Shown here piece by piece: positions 18,114 to 27,171 of a stretch of 64,000 nt of DNA. Under the pieces are notes generated by a model, which saw only the letters and a list, made by a program, of their open reading frames with translations, ran no database searches and was not told the origin of the DNA. The first letter of the stretch is position 1, and the number at the start of each line of letters is the position of its first letter. The translations under genes were made by a program, and so were the position numbers. Origin of the DNA: Streptomyces sp. RKND-216 (GTDB lineage: Bacteria > Actinomycetota > Actinomycetes > Streptomycetales > Streptomycetaceae); the NCBI RefSeq assembly GCF_004795255.1, contig NZ_SSBQ01000002.1, forward strand, positions 911,001 to 975,000, given 5' to 3'.

Positions 18114-18334
18114 CAAGCGACCGGCCCGAAGAGCGCAAACACGCCACCGGCCAGCCCGAACAGTGCGAGGCCCGCAAGGTCGGTGATCGTGATCAGCGTG
18201 AAGGTGTGGTCCCGACAGCGCGCGAACAGCCCCTTGCGTCTTCGGCGGCATGGCCGGTGGAAGGTCGTCGGACCCCCGCAACGCGACACCAGCGCCATGC
18301 CGCCGATCACCAGTAATGCCACGACGAGCAGCAT
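18113..18334 (-). CDS. small two-span membrane protein, first gene of the caspase operon
   Basis: This 73-residue protein has an N-terminal transmembrane segment (LLVVALLVIGGMALV), a basic loop (RPCRRRRKGLFARCRD) and a second hydrophobic segment (DLAGLALFGLAGGVFALFGPVA). A strong GGAGGAATCG ribosome site precedes its ATG. The stop overlaps the start of the Mrr-type nuclease gene. No family was recognised. Its position at the head of the operon suggests it helps place the membrane-bound nuclease; that is inference. Confidence 0.65.
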   Translation of the reverse strand: MLLVVALLVIGGMALVSRCGGPTTFHRPCRRRRKGLFARCRDHTFTLITITDLAGLALFGLAGGVFALFGPVA

Positions 18335-18619
18335 CGATTCCTCCGTTCCCCGCCCTATGTCTCAGGAGTATCGAGAAACCCTCGGCCCCACCAGTGCGTC
18401 TTCGGCCGAACCAGCCGGAACCGGGGGCGCACGGGAGCATCCTCCACTCGCGTGTCTCCTCCGCGCGCCCTCTGGGTAGGGCCGGCACTTGACGTACGGC
18501 TTTCCCCGTTGTCGGCGGCCATGACTAGGATTCTCCAGGGTCTGTGACGTGGCGGAACCAACACGTAAGGTCACGAATGGACGGCGACCGGAGACAGGAC
18601 CAAGAGGCGGGGACAGTAC
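18335..18619. promoter_or_regulatory. divergent promoter region between the caspase operon and pglW
   Basis: This 285-bp interval lies between two divergent defence operons. It should contain both promoters. No clear -35/-10 pair or extended palindrome was found by eye. The pglW ribosome site (GAGGCGGGGAC) is at its right end and GGAGGAATCG for the small membrane gene at its left end. Confidence 0.4.
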
Positions 18620-21600
18620 ATGCGGGAAGGTCGGTGGACCACGGTCACCGAGTCCGAGTTCGACCACGAACGCCGTGGACTGGAGGCCATCCGGAAGAAG
18701 TTGCCGGACGCCGACCCCTGGCGGGCCTGGTCGAACTTCACCTTCACCTCCCACACGGGCCACGTCCGCGAGGTCGACCTTCTCGTGGTCGCCCCGGGCG
18801 GCGTGTGCATGATCGAGCTCAAGGACTGGCACGGTTCGGTGACCAGTGAGAACGGCACCTGGATCCAGACCACGCCCAGTGGTCATCGCCGCCCGCACGG
18901 CAACCCGCTGCACCTCGTCAACAAGAAGGCGAAGGAGCTGGCCACCCTGCTCGGCCAGAACGGCAGGCGGGTGTGGGTGGGCGAAGCCGTCTGCTTCACC
19001 GACGGCGGGCTGCGCGTGCGCCTGCCCGCCCACGACCAGAACGGCGTCCACACCGTGGACGAGCTGGTCGCGATGCTGATGCAGCCGCCGCGTGACGAGC
19101 GGCGCCGCATCACGGCTGCCGGTTCCCGCGAGATCAAGTCCGCGCTCGACCGGATCGGTATCCGGCGGAGCGATGCCGAGTACAAGGTCGGCCCGTACCA
19201 GCTGGCCCGCAAAGCCTTCGACACCGGCCCGACCTGGGCCGATTACACGGCGGAACACAGCGAGTTGTCCGAGGTGGCGCGGGTGCGCGTCTACCTGAGT
19301 GAGCGCGGGTCGGACGCGTCGCTCCGCCGGTCGGTGGAGAGCGCGGCCCGCCGTGAGGCGGCCGTGCTGCAGCGGTTCAAGCACCCCGGCGTCGTTCAGC
19401 TCAAGCAGTACTTCCCCTCGGGGCACTCCGCGGGCCCTGCCCTGATCTTCGACTACGATCCGCGCACGCTGCGCCTCGACGAGTACCTGCTCCAGCACGG
19501 CAAGAGCCTCGACATCCTCGGCCGGATGGCGCTGGTCCGCCAGCTCGCCGAGACGATGCGCTCCGCGCACTCCGCACGGCTCCACCACCGGGCGTTGACC
19601 GCCCGCGCCGTGCACGTGATCCCCCGCGACCGGGGCCGACCCGGGCGGGCGATCGGGGAGGACGCCGCCTGGCTCAGCCCCCGTCTGGAGATCTCCGACT
19701 GGCAGATCGCCACCCAGCGTGCCTCCGACACGGCGGGCACCAGCGGGGGCGCGACGCGCTTCGCGCCCACCGCGCTCTCAGCGACACACCTCTCGGAGGA
19801 CTCCGACGCCTACTTCGCACCGGAGCTGACCGCCTCCAAGCCCGACCCCGTCCACCTGGACGTGTACGGCCTCGGCGTCCTCACCTATCTCCTGGCCACG
19901 GGCCGGGCTCCGGCCGCGAGCCAGGCCGAACTGCTGGCGTGGCTGGAGGCGGGCAAGGGCCTGCGCCCCAGTTCGCTGGTCGACGACCTCTCCGGGGACA
20001 TCGACGAGCTGGTGCAGGCGGCGACGGCCTACCGGCCCGATCAGCGGCTGTCCTCGGTGGACGAGTTTCTGGAGATGCTGGAGATCGTCGAGGACGGCCT
20101 GACCGCCCCGGCCCACGATCCGGAACCGGAGAAGGACTCCGACAAGGATCCGCTGGAGGCCGTGGCCGGCGACGTGCTCGACGGACGCTGGGAAGTGCGC
20201 CGCCGCCTGGGGACCGGCTCCACGAGCCGGGCCTTCCTCGTCCGGGACCTCCAGGCCGAGGCGCGCAAGACCCGCCCGCTCGCCGTTCTGAAGGTGGCCC
20301 TCTCGGACAGCAGGGGCCAGGTGCTGGTCCACGAGGCGGAGGTGATGAACCGGCTGCGTCCTGACTCCCGGGTGATCCGGCTCGTCGAGCCGGAACCGCT
20401 GCGCATCGGGTCCCGGACCGCCCTCGCCTTGGAGTATGTGGGCGACGAGCGCGACGATTCCGACCCGTCCACCCGCCCCGGCACGGGAACGCGCACCCGC
20501 CGCCGCGAGGAGACGGTCGCACGTCAGCTGCGCGAGGACGGCCGGCTGAAGATGGACCAGCTGGAGGCGTACGGCGACTACCTGTTCGGTGCCGTGGACT
20601 TCCTGGAGGGCGAGAGCGTCTGGCACCGCGACATCAAGCCGGACAACATCGCGATCCGCATCCGTCCCAACCGCACCCGCGAGCTGGTCCTCATCGACTT
20701 CTCCCTGGCGGGCTACCCGGCCAAGGACTACGAGGCCGGGACCGACGGCTACCTCGACCCGTTCATCGGCACCCTGACCCGCACCGCGTACGACTCGCAC
20801 GCCGAGCGGTACGCCGTCGCCGTCACCCTGCACCAGATGGCGTCGGGCGAGCTGCCGAAGTGGGGCGACGGCTCGGTGCCGCCCAGGATGACGGACGCCG
20901 AGAAGGTCCCGCACCCGACGATTCAGGCCGACGCCTTCGAGCCCCTCGTCCGGGACGGGTTGGAAGCCTTTTTCCGCAAGGCCCTTCACCGGGACGCGGC
21001 GCAGCGTTTCCCCGACCTGAAACCGATGCGGGACGCCTGGCGGAAGATCTTCCTCGACGCCTCGCAGAAGCCGCCGTCCAGTCACCGCTCCCGCCACCCC
21101 GAGCCGGCCACGCAGCAGCCGGCAACGGACGGCCGTCAGGCGGCGATCGCGGACGCCGAGCCGCTCACGGCCGAGGAGCAGCGGGACCTCGTGGCGGCGA
21201 AGGCCACCCGCGAGACGCACCTGTCCGCCGCGGGCCTCTCTCCGGCCGCCGAGTCCTTCCTCTACGGCCTGGGGATCACGACGGTGGGCGGGCTGCTGGA
21301 CTACAGCCGCACCAAGCTCCTCAACGCTCCGGGCCTGGGCACGAAGACCCGCACGGAGGTGCAGCGCCGCCAGCGACAGTGGGGCCGGATGCTACGGGAG
21401 GCTCCTCTCTCCCCGCTCACCCCGAAGGCCCGCGCGGAGGCGAAGGAGGAACTCGCCCAGCTCACCGCCACTGAGTCGGCGGTCGCCGGCGCCCTGGCCG
21501 TGGGCGAGGGGGCCGGGGACCTGCCGGAGTCCGCCCTCCGCTCGGTGAGCCTGGACCTGTTGGCCACACTCTTCGTCCCGGAGCTGAACAACAACGGCTC

Positions 21601-23290
21601 CAACCAGAACAAGGTCGAGATGGTGCGGCTGTTGCTGCGCCTCCCGGACGAGCACGGTGAGCTGCCCGGCATCGGCGTGTGGCCCAAGCAGAAGGACGTG
21701 GCCGACACGCTCGGCCTGTCCGCCGGGCGCATCCCGCAGATGCTGAAGGAGGAGCGCCAGCGCTGGAAGAAGCATCCGGCGGTCCGGGTGCTGCGGGCCG
21801 AGATCGTCGGCCTGCTGGAGGGTCTCGGCCGGGTCGCTCCCGCCGTGGAGATCGCCGACGCGCTGGCAGTGCGGCGCGGTACGCAACTGCCGGGGCGTGA
21901 ACAGCGGCGCGCTCTGGCGCTGGCCGCCGTGCGGGCAGTGGTGGAGGTGGAGCAGCTCCAGCCGGACGAAGCGGAGTTCCAGCACCAGGCGAACCGCAGG
22001 GCGACGGAGGACGTCCTGGCGGCGGGCCTGCTCGCGCTGGATGTCCGGGAGGGTGACGGCCCGGACACTCCGACGGCTCCGGGGCTCCTGCAGTACGCAA
22101 CCCGCCTGGGCAGGACGGCCGACCGGTTGAGCCGGCTGGAGACGCTGCCGACGGCCACGACCGTGCTCAGCGAACTGGGCGCGCTCACGCCACCGCCGGG
22201 CACGGTGGACTGGGACGAGCGCCGCCTGGTCGAACTGGCCGCGGCGGCGTCGGAGAACGCGGCGGCCACGCCCCGGCTGGAGATCTACCCCCGCGACCTG
22301 CCCCTGGTGCGGGCGCTGCGCCTCACCCAGGCCGGGCTGGTCCGGCTCATCCCGGGCCAGCCGGAGGGCCGGCAGCCCGGCCTGACGGACAAGGACGTGC
22401 ACGAGCGGGTCCGGGCCCGGTTCCCCGAGCTGGTCATCAGGGACCGCCGGGGCGTCAGCACGCACGAGCTACCGGTCGACGGACCGCTCACCAAGGCGCT
22501 GCGCGAGGCCGGTTTCGACCTGACGCTGTCCACGCATGAGGTCACGCGGACGCTGCGGTATCTGCCGACGCGGATGGACAGCGCGTCCACCTATCTGACG
22601 AGTGCGGACTGGCGCCAGTCGACGCAGGCCGGGGCGGCGACGCGCTACTCCGACGATCCGATGGTGGCGAGCGGCGTCCGGGCTGACGAGCGGCTGCTGG
22701 CCTCGGCCCGGCGGGACGGCTACCGGGTCCTGACGGTGCACCACGGCCGCGCTGTCGAGGCGATACGGAGACTGGCGGGCCACCGCATCGGCGCACAGCC
22801 GGTCTCGGTGACCGCACTCTTCCTGGAGTCCCTGCACGCCCTGGTCCCGCCGGGCACGAAACCGACGTGGGAGACGCTCCTCAAGGCGGACGTGGCGGAG
22901 CCGGGTTCGCGGGGTGCGCTCAAGTTCGGCGAGTACGCGCGGACGGCGTGGGGCACGGTGGAGCCGCAGGTCCGGGACCTGCTCGCGCCGGGGGCCGGTT
23001 CGGGCCCGGTGCTGCTGACGGAAGTGGCCGTGTTCGCCCGGTACGACGGGATGGGCGTCCTGGACCGGCTGGCGGAGGCGGCCCGGCAGGGCGGACGCGG
23101 ACTGTGGCTGCTGGTGCCGCAGGCGGACCCGGCGCGTGAGCCGAAGCTGGGCCACACGGCGGTGGCGTACCAGGCCGGCCTGGGCGAGTGGATCGACCTG
23201 CCGGACTCGTGGGTGAAGAAGGACTACCTGTCCGGGACGACGGACGGACATGTCGTGGGCGTGAACGGTACCGAGGGAGACGACGAGTGA
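18620..23290 (+). CDS. pglW: PglW, serine/threonine kinase of BREX type 2
   Basis: This 1,556-residue kinase belongs to the phage growth limitation (BREX type 2) system. Residues 10-120 form a NERD nuclease-like domain with D53 and the ELKDW motif (E66, K68). Residues about 190-480 resemble a protein kinase but lack the catalytic Asp (HHRALTARAV), so this part is a pseudokinase. A second kinase domain follows (GTGSTSRAFLV, catalytic loop VWHRDIKPDN near 669, and LIDFSLAG with DFS in place of DFG). Beyond it lie a helix-hairpin-helix-like segment (LGITTVGGLLDYSRTKLLNAPGLGTKTRTEV) and a long helical C-terminus. The stop overlaps the pglX start. In S. coelicolor, PglW is needed for the Pgl phenotype. 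Confidence 0.93.
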   Translation: MREGRWTTVTESEFDHERRGLEAIRKKLPDADPWRAWSNFTFTSHTGHVREVDLLVVAPGGVCMIELKDWHGSVTSENGTWIQTTPSGHRRPHGNPLHLVNKKAKELATLLGQNGRRVWVGEAVCFTDGGLRVRLPAHDQNGVHTVDELVAMLMQPPRDERRRITAAGSREIKSALDRIGIRRSDAEYKVGPYQLARKAFDTGPTWADYTAEHSELSEVARVRVYLSERGSDASLRRSVESAARREAAVLQRFKHPGVVQLKQYFPSGHSAGPALIFDYDPRTLRLDEYLLQHGKSLDILGRMALVRQLAETMRSAHSARLHHRALTARAVHVIPRDRGRPGRAIGEDAAWLSPRLEISDWQIATQRASDTAGTSGGATRFAPTALSATHLSEDSDAYFAPELTASKPDPVHLDVYGLGVLTYLLATGRAPAASQAELLAWLEAGKGLRPSSLVDDLSGDIDELVQAATAYRPDQRLSSVDEFLEMLEIVEDGLTAPAHDPEPEKDSDKDPLEAVAGDVLDGRWEVRRRLGTGSTSRAFLVRDLQAEARKTRPLAVLKVALSDSRGQVLVHEAEVMNRLRPDSRVIRLVEPEPLRIGSRTALALEYVGDERDDSDPSTRPGTGTRTRRREETVARQLREDGRLKMDQLEAYGDYLFGAVDFLEGESVWHRDIKPDNIAIRIRPNRTRELVLIDFSLAGYPAKDYEAGTDGYLDPFIGTLTRTAYDSHAERYAVAVTLHQMASGELPKWGDGSVPPRMTDAEKVPHPTIQADAFEPLVRDGLEAFFRKALHRDAAQRFPDLKPMRDAWRKIFLDASQKPPSSHRSRHPEPATQQPATDGRQAAIADAEPLTAEEQRDLVAAKATRETHLSAAGLSPAAESFLYGLGITTVGGLLDYSRTKLLNAPGLGTKTRTEVQRRQRQWGRMLREAPLSPLTPKARAEAKEELAQLTATESAVAGALAVGEGAGDLPESALRSVSLDLLATLFVPELNNNGSNQNKVEMVRLLLRLPDEHGELPGIGVWPKQKDVADTLGLSAGRIPQMLKEERQRWKKHPAVRVLRAEIVGLLEGLGRVAPAVEIADALAVRRGTQLPGREQRRALALAAVRAVVEVEQLQPDEAEFQHQANRRATEDVLAAGLLALDVREGDGPDTPTAPGLLQYATRLGRTADRLSRLETLPTATTVLSELGALTPPPGTVDWDERRLVELAAAASENAAATPRLEIYPRDLPLVRALRLTQAGLVRLIPGQPEGRQPGLTDKDVHERVRARFPELVIRDRRGVSTHELPVDGPLTKALREAGFDLTLSTHEVTRTLRYLPTRMDSASTYLTSADWRQSTQAGAATRYSDDPMVASGVRADERLLASARRDGYRVLTVHHGRAVEAIRRLAGHRIGAQPVSVTALFLESLHALVPPGTKPTWETLLKADVAEPGSRGALKFGEYARTAWGTVEPQVRDLLAPGAGSGPVLLTEVAVFARYDGMGVLDRLAEAARQGGRGLWLLVPQADPAREPKLGHTAVAYQAGLGEWIDLPDSWVKKDYLSGTTDGHVVGVNGTEGDDE

Positions 23291-26200
23291 TCGACCGCAC
23301 AGCCCTGTTGGAGGACCTGAAGAAGCAGGTCAAGGCGGCCGAGGCCGACCTGGCCAAGCAGGTCGAGGTGGTGCCGGAGGGCGAGAAGCTGCGCGCCGAG
23401 TACGACCGCGCCCGGAAGCTGGGCCGTACGGCGGCCACGTGGAACTCCTGGCTGGACGACCGCGTCACGCAGGTCGCGGTGGCGTGGGTGCTGGGAACGG
23501 TCTTCGTCCGATTCTGCGAGGACAACGGGCTGATCCCGGAGCCGTACCTGACGGCGCCGGAGGACGACCGGCGGGACCTGGCGCTGGCGCGGTTCGAGGA
23601 GTACGTCTCCCGGTCGGACGACCCGACGTACCGGGGCTGGCTGGAGCAGGCGTTCGACGAACTGGGCGCGGGGCAGGCGGGACGGCTGCTGTTCGACCGC
23701 CAGCACAACCCGCTGTACCAGATCCCGCTGTCGCACGACGGCGCACGGGACCTGGTCGACTTCTGGCGCGGTCGGGACGAGGACGGAGTCCTCGTCCACG
23801 ACTTCACGGACCCGCTGGAGGAGGACGGCGACGGCACGAAGGGCTGGGACACCCGGTTCCTGGGCGACCTGTACCAGGACCTGAGCGAGGCGGCGCGGAA
23901 GACGTACGCGCTGCTGCAGACCCCGGAGTTCGTGGAGGAGTTCATCCTCGACCGGGCCATGGACCCGGCGGTTCGGGAGTTCGGGTACGAGGGCCTCAAG
24001 ATGATCGACCCCACGTGCGGGTCGGGTCACTTCGTGCTGGGCGCCTTCCGGCGGCTGGTGCGGCTGTGGGCGGACGGCAGGCCGGGAAAGGACGTGCACG
24101 AGCGCGTGCGGGAGTCACTGGACTCCGTGCACGGGGTGGACCTGAACCCGTTCGCGGTGGCCATCGCCCGGTTCCGGTTGCTGGTGGCGGCCATGGCGGC
24201 GAGTGGGGTGCGGACGCTGGCGGAGGCAGCTAAGTACGAGTGGCCGATCCACCTGGCAGTGGGCGACTCGCTGATCAAGCACCGGCACAAGCAGGGAAAC
24301 CTCTTCGACGACTTGGAGGAGGAAGGCGCGGATGAACTGGCCGACTTCAAGTATGAGACCGAGGACGTAGACGAGCACCCGGGGATCTTGCGGCCAGGAC
24401 GGTACCACGTGGTCGTGGGGAATCCGCCGTACATCACGGTCAAGGATAAGAAGCTAAATGAACTTTACCGGGGACTGTACGACGCTTGTGCGGGGACATA
24501 CGCCCTGTCGGTGCCGTTTGCTCAGCGCTTCTTCGAGCTTGCGAAGGCAGGGGAGACCGAGAGCGGGCGCGGTTACGGCCTGGTCGGCCAGATTACCGCG
24601 AACTCGTTCATGAAACGGGAGTTCGGGACGAGACTGATTGAAACGTACTTCGGACACGAAATTGAACTGACCGAGGTCATCGACACTTCGGGAGCATACA
24701 TTCCCGGACATGGCACGCCAACAGTCATCCTGGTCGGGAAACGGCGGAGTGGGAGCGGACGCTCGGAGACCATCCGAGCTGTGCGTAGCGTCCAAGGCGA
24801 GCCGTCGACACCAGAGAGGGCTGAGGATGGCATGGTCTGGGGGGCAATCCGAAGGCAGATCGATAACCCAGCATCAGCCAGTCAGTGGGTTTCGGTCGAT
24901 GACTTGGACCGTGGCCGTTACTTCGGGAAGCAGCCGTGGATTTTGAACGACGGCGGTCTCGAGATGATTGATCAACTCGAAGCGTCTGCGGCCAAGCCAC
25001 TCTCACAGGTCATCTCAGAGATTGGCACTGGTGCGATCACACGGGAAGACCATGCTTACATGGTCGGCTCCGGACATTTGCGCCGCCAACGAGTTGAGTC
25101 CGACCATAAGCGCTACATCGTGGAAGGAACTGAAGTCCGCGATTACACTGTGAGTGAAGCAACAATGTCGTTGTGGCCATACTCGCCCACCTCCTTGGAA
25201 GCTTCAGTATCGACAGCAGCCGCGCGTTGCCTCTGGCCCTTCCGCGTTCTACTGCGGGACCGCGTCGCGTTCGGCAAGACCCAGATCGCACGCGGCTTGT
25301 CTTGGTTCGAGTATTCAATGTTTTTCAGAGACCGATACCGGGCGTCTTTCACAATCCCCTTTGCTTTTGTCGCAACACACAATCATTTCGTGCTGGATCG
25401 GGGGGGAAAGGTATTCAAACAGTCGGCGCCAGTGATTAAGCTGCCCGAGCATGCCAGCGAGGAGGAGCACCTTTCGCTACTTGGCTTGCTCAACAGCTCA
25501 ACCGCCGGGTTTTGGCTCCGCCAGGTCAGCCATGACAAAGGGCGCCCTGGTGCAGATTCTGCTGGAGCCGATGAGCCTTGGGAGCATCGCTTCGAGTTCA
25601 CGGGTACAAAGCTTGAAGAATTCCCGCTCCCCTACGACTTTCCCACTTCTCTGGCCTCCGCCTTGGACACACTCGCCAGGGAGCTGTGCACAACAAGCCC
25701 TAGTGCCGTGATCTCCAACGGGTCACCTACTGCCGCCTGCCTCCGAGGCGCCAAGGACCAATGGGAATCCATCCGGGAACGCATGATCGCACTCCAGGAG
25801 GAGTTGGACTGGCAAGTCTACGCCCTCTACGGCCTCCATGAGGAAGAAGATTTGGTGCCTGTCGCGCAAATTCCTCGAATTAATCCCGCAGAGCGCGCTT
25901 TCGCAATCGTGTTGGCGCGCAAGGCTGAGCGCGGCGAGGTCGCCACCTCGTGGTTCAAGCACCATAATCACAATTTCACGCCCACCACAGAAATTCCTGC
26001 CCACTGGCCCACTGCTTACCGCGAGGTTGTCCAGAAGCGAATCGACGTCATCGAGTCGTCCCGGGCCATTGGCATGGTCGAACGACCGGAGTACAAACGG
26101 CGATGGGCCACCGAAGGTTGGGACGCACTGCAGGAGAAGGCGCTCCGGAGCTGGCTGCTCAACCAGATTGAGGACCGCGAGCACTGGTTCGATGAGAACG

Positions 26201-26901
26201 GCCAGCCCGCTCTCGTCACGCTTTCACGGCTCATCGACAACCTGTCCCGCGACGAGGACTTTGTCTCCGTCGCCAAGCTCTACGCACCCCGCAAGGAACT
26301 GCCCATCGTCGTCTCCGAGCTGATGACGGTCGAGCACGTGCCCTTCCTGGCCGCTCTGCGCTACAAGCCCGCCGCACTCAAGAAGCGTGCCGACTGGGAG
26401 CATGTTTGGCATCTTCAGCGGAAGGAAGACGCCGCTCCGGATGAGCCGGCCAAGCGGAAGATCCGGGACACCATCTCCGTGCCACCGAAGTACACCTCGG
26501 CCGACTTCCTGCGACCCACTTACTGGCGGGCGCGCGGCAAGCTGGACATCCCCAAGGAACGGTTTGTCTCTTACGCACGAGCCAACGTGGCCACTCCCGA
26601 CCTCTACGGCTGGGCAGGCTGGGACCACCGGGAGCAGGCGATCGCGCTCGACACGTACATCGCCACCCACGAGGGCCTGACCACCGAAGAGGTCACCCCG
26701 CTCCTGGCCGGGCTGCTGGAGCTCCAACCCTGGCTGAACCAGTGGCACAACGAGCCCGATCCGCTCTTCGCCCCGACCCCCGCCAAGTTCTTCGAGGGCG
26801 ACCGGCAGATGGAGCAGGGCAAGCACGGCCTGACCGACGACGACCTGCGCGCCTGGCGTCCGGCCGCCGCGACCAGGGGACGCCGTTCGGCGAAGAAGTA
26901 G
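23287..26901 (+). CDS. pglX: PglX, adenine-N6 DNA methyltransferase of BREX type 2
   Basis: This 1,204-residue methyltransferase is thought to mark host DNA in BREX. Motif I is MIDPTCGSGHFVLGAF (about residue 240) and the catalytic motif is VVVGNPPYITV (about 376). A target-recognition and C-terminal helical part follows. The start is the GTG that overlaps the pglW stop (GTGA), so the two are coupled. Codon usage changes inside the gene: from about 24430 to 25990 the sequence is noticeably less GC-rich than both ends, which suggests a replaced target-recognition region. A run of seven G residues at 25400-25406 lies within this part. A strong hairpin terminator follows the stop. Confidence 0.95.
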   Translation: MIDRTALLEDLKKQVKAAEADLAKQVEVVPEGEKLRAEYDRARKLGRTAATWNSWLDDRVTQVAVAWVLGTVFVRFCEDNGLIPEPYLTAPEDDRRDLALARFEEYVSRSDDPTYRGWLEQAFDELGAGQAGRLLFDRQHNPLYQIPLSHDGARDLVDFWRGRDEDGVLVHDFTDPLEEDGDGTKGWDTRFLGDLYQDLSEAARKTYALLQTPEFVEEFILDRAMDPAVREFGYEGLKMIDPTCGSGHFVLGAFRRLVRLWADGRPGKDVHERVRESLDSVHGVDLNPFAVAIARFRLLVAAMAASGVRTLAEAAKYEWPIHLAVGDSLIKHRHKQGNLFDDLEEEGADELADFKYETEDVDEHPGILRPGRYHVVVGNPPYITVKDKKLNELYRGLYDACAGTYALSVPFAQRFFELAKAGETESGRGYGLVGQITANSFMKREFGTRLIETYFGHEIELTEVIDTSGAYIPGHGTPTVILVGKRRSGSGRSETIRAVRSVQGEPSTPERAEDGMVWGAIRRQIDNPASASQWVSVDDLDRGRYFGKQPWILNDGGLEMIDQLEASAAKPLSQVISEIGTGAITREDHAYMVGSGHLRRQRVESDHKRYIVEGTEVRDYTVSEATMSLWPYSPTSLEASVSTAAARCLWPFRVLLRDRVAFGKTQIARGLSWFEYSMFFRDRYRASFTIPFAFVATHNHFVLDRGGKVFKQSAPVIKLPEHASEEEHLSLLGLLNSSTAGFWLRQVSHDKGRPGADSAGADEPWEHRFEFTGTKLEEFPLPYDFPTSLASALDTLARELCTTSPSAVISNGSPTAACLRGAKDQWESIRERMIALQEELDWQVYALYGLHEEEDLVPVAQIPRINPAERAFAIVLARKAERGEVATSWFKHHNHNFTPTTEIPAHWPTAYREVVQKRIDVIESSRAIGMVERPEYKRRWATEGWDALQEKALRSWLLNQIEDREHWFDENGQPALVTLSRLIDNLSRDEDFVSVAKLYAPRKELPIVVSELMTVEHVPFLAALRYKPAALKKRADWEHVWHLQRKEDAAPDEPAKRKIRDTISVPPKYTSADFLRPTYWRARGKLDIPKERFVSYARANVATPDLYGWAGWDHREQAIALDTYIATHEGLTTEEVTPLLAGLLELQPWLNQWHNEPDPLFAPTPAKFFEGDRQMEQGKHGLTDDDLRAWRPAAATRGRRSAKK
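25400..25406 (+). repeat. 7-G homopolymer tract inside pglX
   Basis: The tract encodes the Arg-Gly-Gly of LDRGGKVF, and a one-base slip would truncate PglX. In S. coelicolor, pglX is known to phase-vary through a poly-G tract, so this run is a candidate for the same switching. No variation can be seen in a single sequence. Confidence 0.6.
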
Positions 26902-26914
26902 CCCCAGCCCTGGC

Positions 26915-26950
26915 GACGGCCCCGCGATCCAAGCAGATCGCGGGGCCGTC
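26915..26950. terminator. bidirectional terminator hairpin between pglX and the DUF397 gene
   Basis: This is a perfect 15-bp stem (26915-26929 with 26936-26950, GACGGCCCCGCGATC type) and a 6-base loop. It sits between two convergent genes and can serve both strands. No U-tract follows, as is usual in Streptomyces. Confidence 0.8.
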
Positions 26951-26961
26951 GGGTTACCGGG

Positions 26962-27171
26962 TCAGTTGCCCAACTGTCCCCTATTGAGAGCCGAGATGAA
27001 GGAAGCCCAGCCGACAGCGGGGAACACCAGCATCGGCCCCTGCGCAGCCTTGCTGTCCCGTACCGGCACGACATCGGCGTAATCATCAGAGACCTCGACG
27101 CACGCGCCACCGTCCTGGTTGCTGTAGCTGCTCTTGCGCCAGGAGGCGGCAGTCAGGTCGATGGATCGCAC
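26962..27171 (-). CDS. DUF397 domain protein
   Basis: This 69-residue DUF397 protein has the family hallmark ASWRKSSYSNQDGGACVEV at the N-terminus, followed by VPVRDSKAAQGPMLVFP and WASFISAL. DUF397 genes sit next to XRE/DUF5753 regulators throughout Streptomyces and probably form regulator-modulator pairs resembling toxin-antitoxin units. The GTG start has GGAGGAAGC upstream and lies inside the regulator gene (19-bp overlap). The pair is located between pglX and pglY and could influence the BREX genes, but no evidence of that is visible. Confidence 0.88.
   Translation of the reverse strand: MRSIDLTAASWRKSSYSNQDGGACVEVSDDYADVVPVRDSKAAQGPMLVFPAVGWASFISALNRGQLGN

Noticed and set aside
19778..21220. 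480-codon minus-strand frame opposite pglW
   Set aside because: Antisense shadow rich in Arg, Val, Gly and Leu without motifs; PglW kinase motifs lie on the plus strand.
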